Shown here: positions 6,337 through 8,267 of the stretch, piece after piece
Numbering within the stretch: the first letter of the stretch is position 1
Layout: every line of letters starts with the position of its first letter
NCBI GenBank assembly: GCA_002327945.1
Contig: DCVY01000169.1
Span: 1 to 8,267 of the forward strand
Length of the DNA stretch: 8,267 bases
DNA from: Acidovorax delafieldii
GTDB taxonomy: Bacteria; Pseudomonadota; Gammaproteobacteria; Burkholderiales; Burkholderiaceae_C
Reading direction: 5' to 3'
Program-made: the position numbers and the translations under genes
The notes under the pieces: generated by a model
What the model was told of the DNA's origin: nothing
Seen by the model: the letters and a program-made list of their open reading frames with translations, nothing else
Database searches by the model: none

Positions 6337-6389
6337 GTGCCCTGTGCGCAGCAGGTGCACCTGCGGGTGTGCATGCAGGCACGGGGCAC
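6337..6389. repeat. Nested inverted repeat between convergent genes
   Basis: GTGCCCTGTGC (6337-6347) pairs with GCACGGGGCAC (6379-6389): ten Watson-Crick pairs and one G-T. Inside sits the 14-bp perfect palindrome GCAGGTGCACCTGC (6351-6364). The structure begins 37 bases past the stop of the minus-strand nuclease gene and is a candidate end structure for its mRNA, although it lacks a T-run. It could also be a degenerate repeat copy, but it does not match the two elements to its left. Confidence 0.45.
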
Positions 6390-6425
6390 GGGCGAACGCG
6401 CCAGCGCGCTCGCTGCCAGCAGCCT

Positions 6426-7298
6426 TCAGCCAATCCACACCGCCACCGGCTGGTGGTCTGACGCCTGCGTTGCCGCATCCACCACCAAACGCTGCACCCT
6501 GTCCTTGAGCGAATCACTGACAAAAACAAAATCGCAAGCAACAGGCTCGGGCCCATATGTGCGGTCGTAGAGCCGGAAGGTGGGCGGGTGCGGCGCGTTG
6601 CCGTGCAGCAGGCGCCAGCTGTCCCACAGGCGGGCGCCCGGCGCGGCCCCATCGCTTTCGTCCGCAACGTCAGGGGCGCAGAGGGCGGCGTGCTCGGGCT
6701 CGTGGGGCTCGAAGTTGAAGTCTCCACACAGCACGGCATGGGGCGTGTGCGCCTTGGTCTGGAAGGGCGAGCCATCGTTGCAGGCCTCGGGCGGCGCCGC
6801 CGCCTGCGCACAGGCCTGCCCGTGCAACGCGCGCAGCGCCCTGGCCTGGGCCATGCGCTGGCGTCTGGAATAGTACTCAAGGTGCGTGGTCATCACACGC
6901 ACGGCACCCAGCGCCGGATCGCGCACCGTGGCCACTGTGCACATGCGCGGCATGCTGGACACGCCCGCGTCTGCGGGGTAAGGCAGCGGATAGTGCTGCA
7001 GCTGCAGCACCGGCAGGCGCGTGGCGATCAGGTTGCCGAACCGCTGGCGCATACCGCCAGGGCCCCACTCATCCACCGCGGCGCCAAAAAACACCTGGTA
7101 GCCGGGCAGCAAATCGCGCAGCAAGGCCACCTGGTCGTGGCCAGCGTTGCCGGCGAGGCCCGGGTAGTGAACAGCAATTTCTTGCAGGCACAGCACGTCA
7201 AAATCGGCCAGCGCGCGCGCTTGCTGCACGATGCGCTGCGGGCTCACAACGCCATCGAGGCCGCAGCACCATTGGGTGTTCCAGGTAATGAGTTGCAT
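6426..7298 (-). CDS. Endonuclease/exonuclease/phosphatase-family protein
   Basis: A metal-dependent phosphoesterase of the EEP (DNase I/ExoIII-like) fold. Numbering from the start at 7298, the family landmarks appear in order: Asn7 in TWNTQW, Glu40 in LCLQEI, GNLIATRLPV (88-97), His139 in THLEYYS, Asp193 and Asn195 in GDFNF, Asp256 in CDFVFVSD, and the final Ser-Asp-His (280-282) in SDHQPV. All residues needed for catalysis seem present, so the enzyme should be active. I see no signal peptide or membrane segment, so it is probably cytoplasmic. Substrate cannot be predicted: members hydrolyse DNA, RNA, phosphoinositides or sphingomyelin. The 290-residue start at 7298 opens on the first beta strand; an ATG three codons upstream (7307) is also possible. 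Neither has a clear Shine-Dalgarno. The gene converges with the nucleosidase gene and appears monocistronic. Confidence 0.85.
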   Translation of the reverse strand: MQLITWNTQWCCGLDGVVSPQRIVQQARALADFDVLCLQEIAVHYPGLAGNAGHDQVALLRDLLPGYQVFFGAAVDEWGPGGMRQRFGNLIATRLPVLQLQHYPLPYPADAGVSSMPRMCTVATVRDPALGAVRVMTTHLEYYSRRQRMAQARALRALHGQACAQAAAPPEACNDGSPFQTKAHTPHAVLCGDFNFEPHEPEHAALCAPDVADESDGAAPGARLWDSWRLLHGNAPHPPTFRLYDRTYGPEPVACDFVFVSDSLKDRVQRLVVDAATQASDHQPVAVWIG

Positions 7299-7411
7299 GG
7301 CTGGCATTGTGCTGGCGAATGGCTGCGCGCATCAAGCCCCGCACTTTCTGGCGCAAGAAAGGCAACCCGGCAGAAGGCGGCACCGTTCTTGCCGTGGCAG
7401 GCAGCGGGCGC

Positions 7412-7515
7412 TCAATTTGCCGCTACCACCTTCATCCGCGCGTTGGGCGTCTCGCCAAACACCGCGCATACAGCGCCTCGGCCCGGCTTGGGGGCTGGTA
7501 GAAGCCACCCCAGGA
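7412..7515 (-). pseudogene. Possible frameshifted C-terminal gene remnant
   Basis: Reading the minus strand, one frame gives SWGGFYQPPSRAEALYAR (from 7515), and the adjacent frame then continues VFGETPNARMKVVAAN to a TGA at 7412-7414. Each piece has the high G/C third positions of a gene in this genome. One extra G at about 7462-7463 would join them into a single smooth protein end. Upstream the first frame stays open only to a TAG at 7576-7578, with no good start. I do not recognise the family. It could be a decayed gene tail, a sequence error in a small gene, or chance in GC-rich DNA. Confidence 0.25.
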
Positions 7516-7546
7516 GGCTGTCGGACTTTCAGCTTTCCAGAGACGA

Positions 7547-7565
7547 TTGCTTGATTTATAAGCAA
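7547..7565 (-). promoter_or_regulatory. Inverted repeat over a candidate -10 box
   Basis: TTGCTT (7547-7552) and AAGCAA (7560-7565) form a perfect 6-bp inverted repeat with a 7-base spacer. On the minus strand the spacer region includes TATAAA (7560-7555), a 5 of 6 match to the -10 consensus. The best upstream partner is TTGTAG (7581-7576), only 15 bases away, so the promoter is poor by spacing. If used, it would serve the nuclease gene with a leader of about 240 bases, and the repeat could be an operator. Confidence 0.25.
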
Positions 7566-7695
7566 ATTTGAAGCGCTACAAGGCAAAAGTCTGCTGGCAA
7601 ATGGTGCGAAACACTTGCTTTCGTCTTGTGGCAGGTTCCTGTGAACAGGCTCCTGGGTTCAAAAGCGCTGCAGCCCTATTTCATTCAAGAGCAGG

Positions 7696-8267
7696 TCATG
7701 CCGCCAGACGCGCCTGGTGGCGTGCAATCTGCGCGCGCACCTGCGCGGGCGCTGTGCCGCCCAGCGTGTTGCGCGCATTGAGCGAGCCGCGCAGGCTCAG
7801 GCAGTCGTACACATCTTTTCCGATCTGCGGGTGAAAGCCCTGCAGCACGGCAAGGGGCAGCTCCGACAGGTCACACGCGTGCGTGGTGGCGGCCTTCACG
7901 GCGTGGGCCACGGTTTCATGCGCATCGCGAAACGGCAGGCCCTTCTTGACCAGATAGTCCGCCAGGTCGGTGGCAGTGGCGTAGCCGCGCAGTGCCGCCT
8001 GCTCCATCGCGGGCACGTTGACGGTGATGCCGCCCTCCTTCTGGCCCGTGGCGGGGTTCAGCTGGCCGCCCACCATTTCGGCGAAGATGCGCAGCGTGTC
8101 CTTGAGCGTGTCCACCGTGTCGAACAGCGGCTCCTTGTCTTCCTGGTTGTCCTTGTTGTAGGCCAGGGGCTGCCCCTTCATCAGCGTCAGCAGGGCGATC
8201 AGGCTGCCGTTGACGCGCCCGGTCTTGCCGCGGACCAGCTCGGGCACGTCCGGGTTCTTCTTCTGCG
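7696..8267 (-). CDS. argH: Argininosuccinate lyase, C-terminal part (ArgH)
   Basis: Argininosuccinate lyase splits argininosuccinate into arginine and fumarate, the last step of arginine synthesis, as a cytoplasmic homotetramer. The gene runs off the right edge: the first complete visible codon begins QKKNPD, the end of the fumarate-lyase superfamily signature GSSxMPQKKNP, followed by [16 protein letters not shown] and the family-typical [17 protein letters not shown]. About 189 residues are visible, roughly the last 40 percent of a normal 460-480 residue protein. The tail segments [19 protein letters not shown] and [15 protein letters not shown] align well with E. coli ArgH. The catalytic serine loop and N-terminal domain lie outside the window. 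The reading frame is intact to the TGA at 7696-7698. Confidence 0.96.
   Translation of the reverse strand, partial: QKKNPDVPELVRGKTGRVNGSLIALLTLMKGQPLAYNKDNQEDKEPLFDTVDTLKDTLRIFAEMVGGQLNPATGQKEGGITVNVPAMEQAALRGYATATDLADYLVKKGLPFRDAHETVAHAVKAATTHACDLSELPLAVLQGFHPQIGKDVYDCLSLRGSLNARNTLGGTAPAQVRAQIARHQARLAA

Larger units (their letters stand above)
7308..7695. other. Intergenic region between argH and the nuclease gene
   Basis: These 388 bases lie between two minus-strand genes. The part next to the nuclease gene (about 7320-7530) is GC-rich and contains a possible decayed coding segment (7412-7515). The part at about 7535-7625 is markedly more AT-rich than the rest of the window and carries an inverted repeat and a candidate -10 box. 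Nearer argH, CCTGTGAACAGG (7639-7650) is a short palindrome but has no T-run on the minus strand, so I see no intrinsic terminator for argH. Confidence 0.5.

Noticed and set aside
6588..7571. 327-codon open frame on the plus strand opposite the nuclease gene
   Set aside because: The minus strand has all catalytic motifs of the EEP family in order. The plus frame is a shadow with no recognisable domain and runs on into non-coding DNA.
1..8267. CRISPR array, tRNA, rRNA, prophage or defence island
   Set aside because: No spaced direct repeats, no tRNA- or rRNA-like sequence, and no phage, transposase or defence genes were seen.

Overview
The window looks like chromosomal DNA from a GC-rich betaproteobacterium, most likely a member of the Comamonadaceae (Acidovorax and relatives). 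The evidence is the strong G/C bias at third codon positions, the character of the encoded PntA, PntB, FadD and ArgH proteins, and an intergenic palindrome with a core like CTTCGACAGGCTCAGGG, which I recall as common in that family. The family assignment rests on memory and no search was run.

Layout, left to right. Positions 1-393 hold a GC-rich, hairpin-rich leader with no convincing gene. Positions 394-2001 and 2039-3451 encode the two subunits of the proton-translocating NAD(P)+ transhydrogenase (pntA, pntB). At 3543-5222, on the same strand, lies a full-length long-chain acyl-CoA ligase of the FadD type. A palindromic repeat follows (5227-5345), then a short structured leader. Next is a 5'-methylthioadenosine/S-adenosylhomocysteine nucleosidase gene (5453-6202). 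A second copy of the palindromic repeat, with its core in the opposite orientation, starts 4 bases after that gene's stop codon (6207-6306). Convergent with the nucleosidase gene, on the minus strand, is an endonuclease/exonuclease/phosphatase-family gene (6426-7298). A 388-398 base gap follows, holding an AT-rich patch and a possible frameshifted gene remnant. The window closes inside argH (minus strand, 7696 to beyond 8267), of which only the C-terminal part is visible.

How the genes fit together. pntA and pntB encode the subunits of one inner-membrane complex that uses the proton gradient to make NADPH from NADH. fadD may be read from the same transcript, since the gap is 91 bases and no good promoter or terminator is visible in it. 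It activates fatty acids to acyl-CoA. The nucleosidase recycles methylthioadenosine and S-adenosylhomocysteine. argH completes arginine biosynthesis. These are ordinary housekeeping genes and I see no sign of a defence, phage or secondary-metabolite system.

The parts that deserve a second look are non-coding: the structured pntA leader; the hairpin that covers the only good Shine-Dalgarno before the nucleosidase gene, together with a three-codon ORF that ends on a candidate start; and the pair of long palindromes with matching outer ends that bracket the nucleosidase gene.
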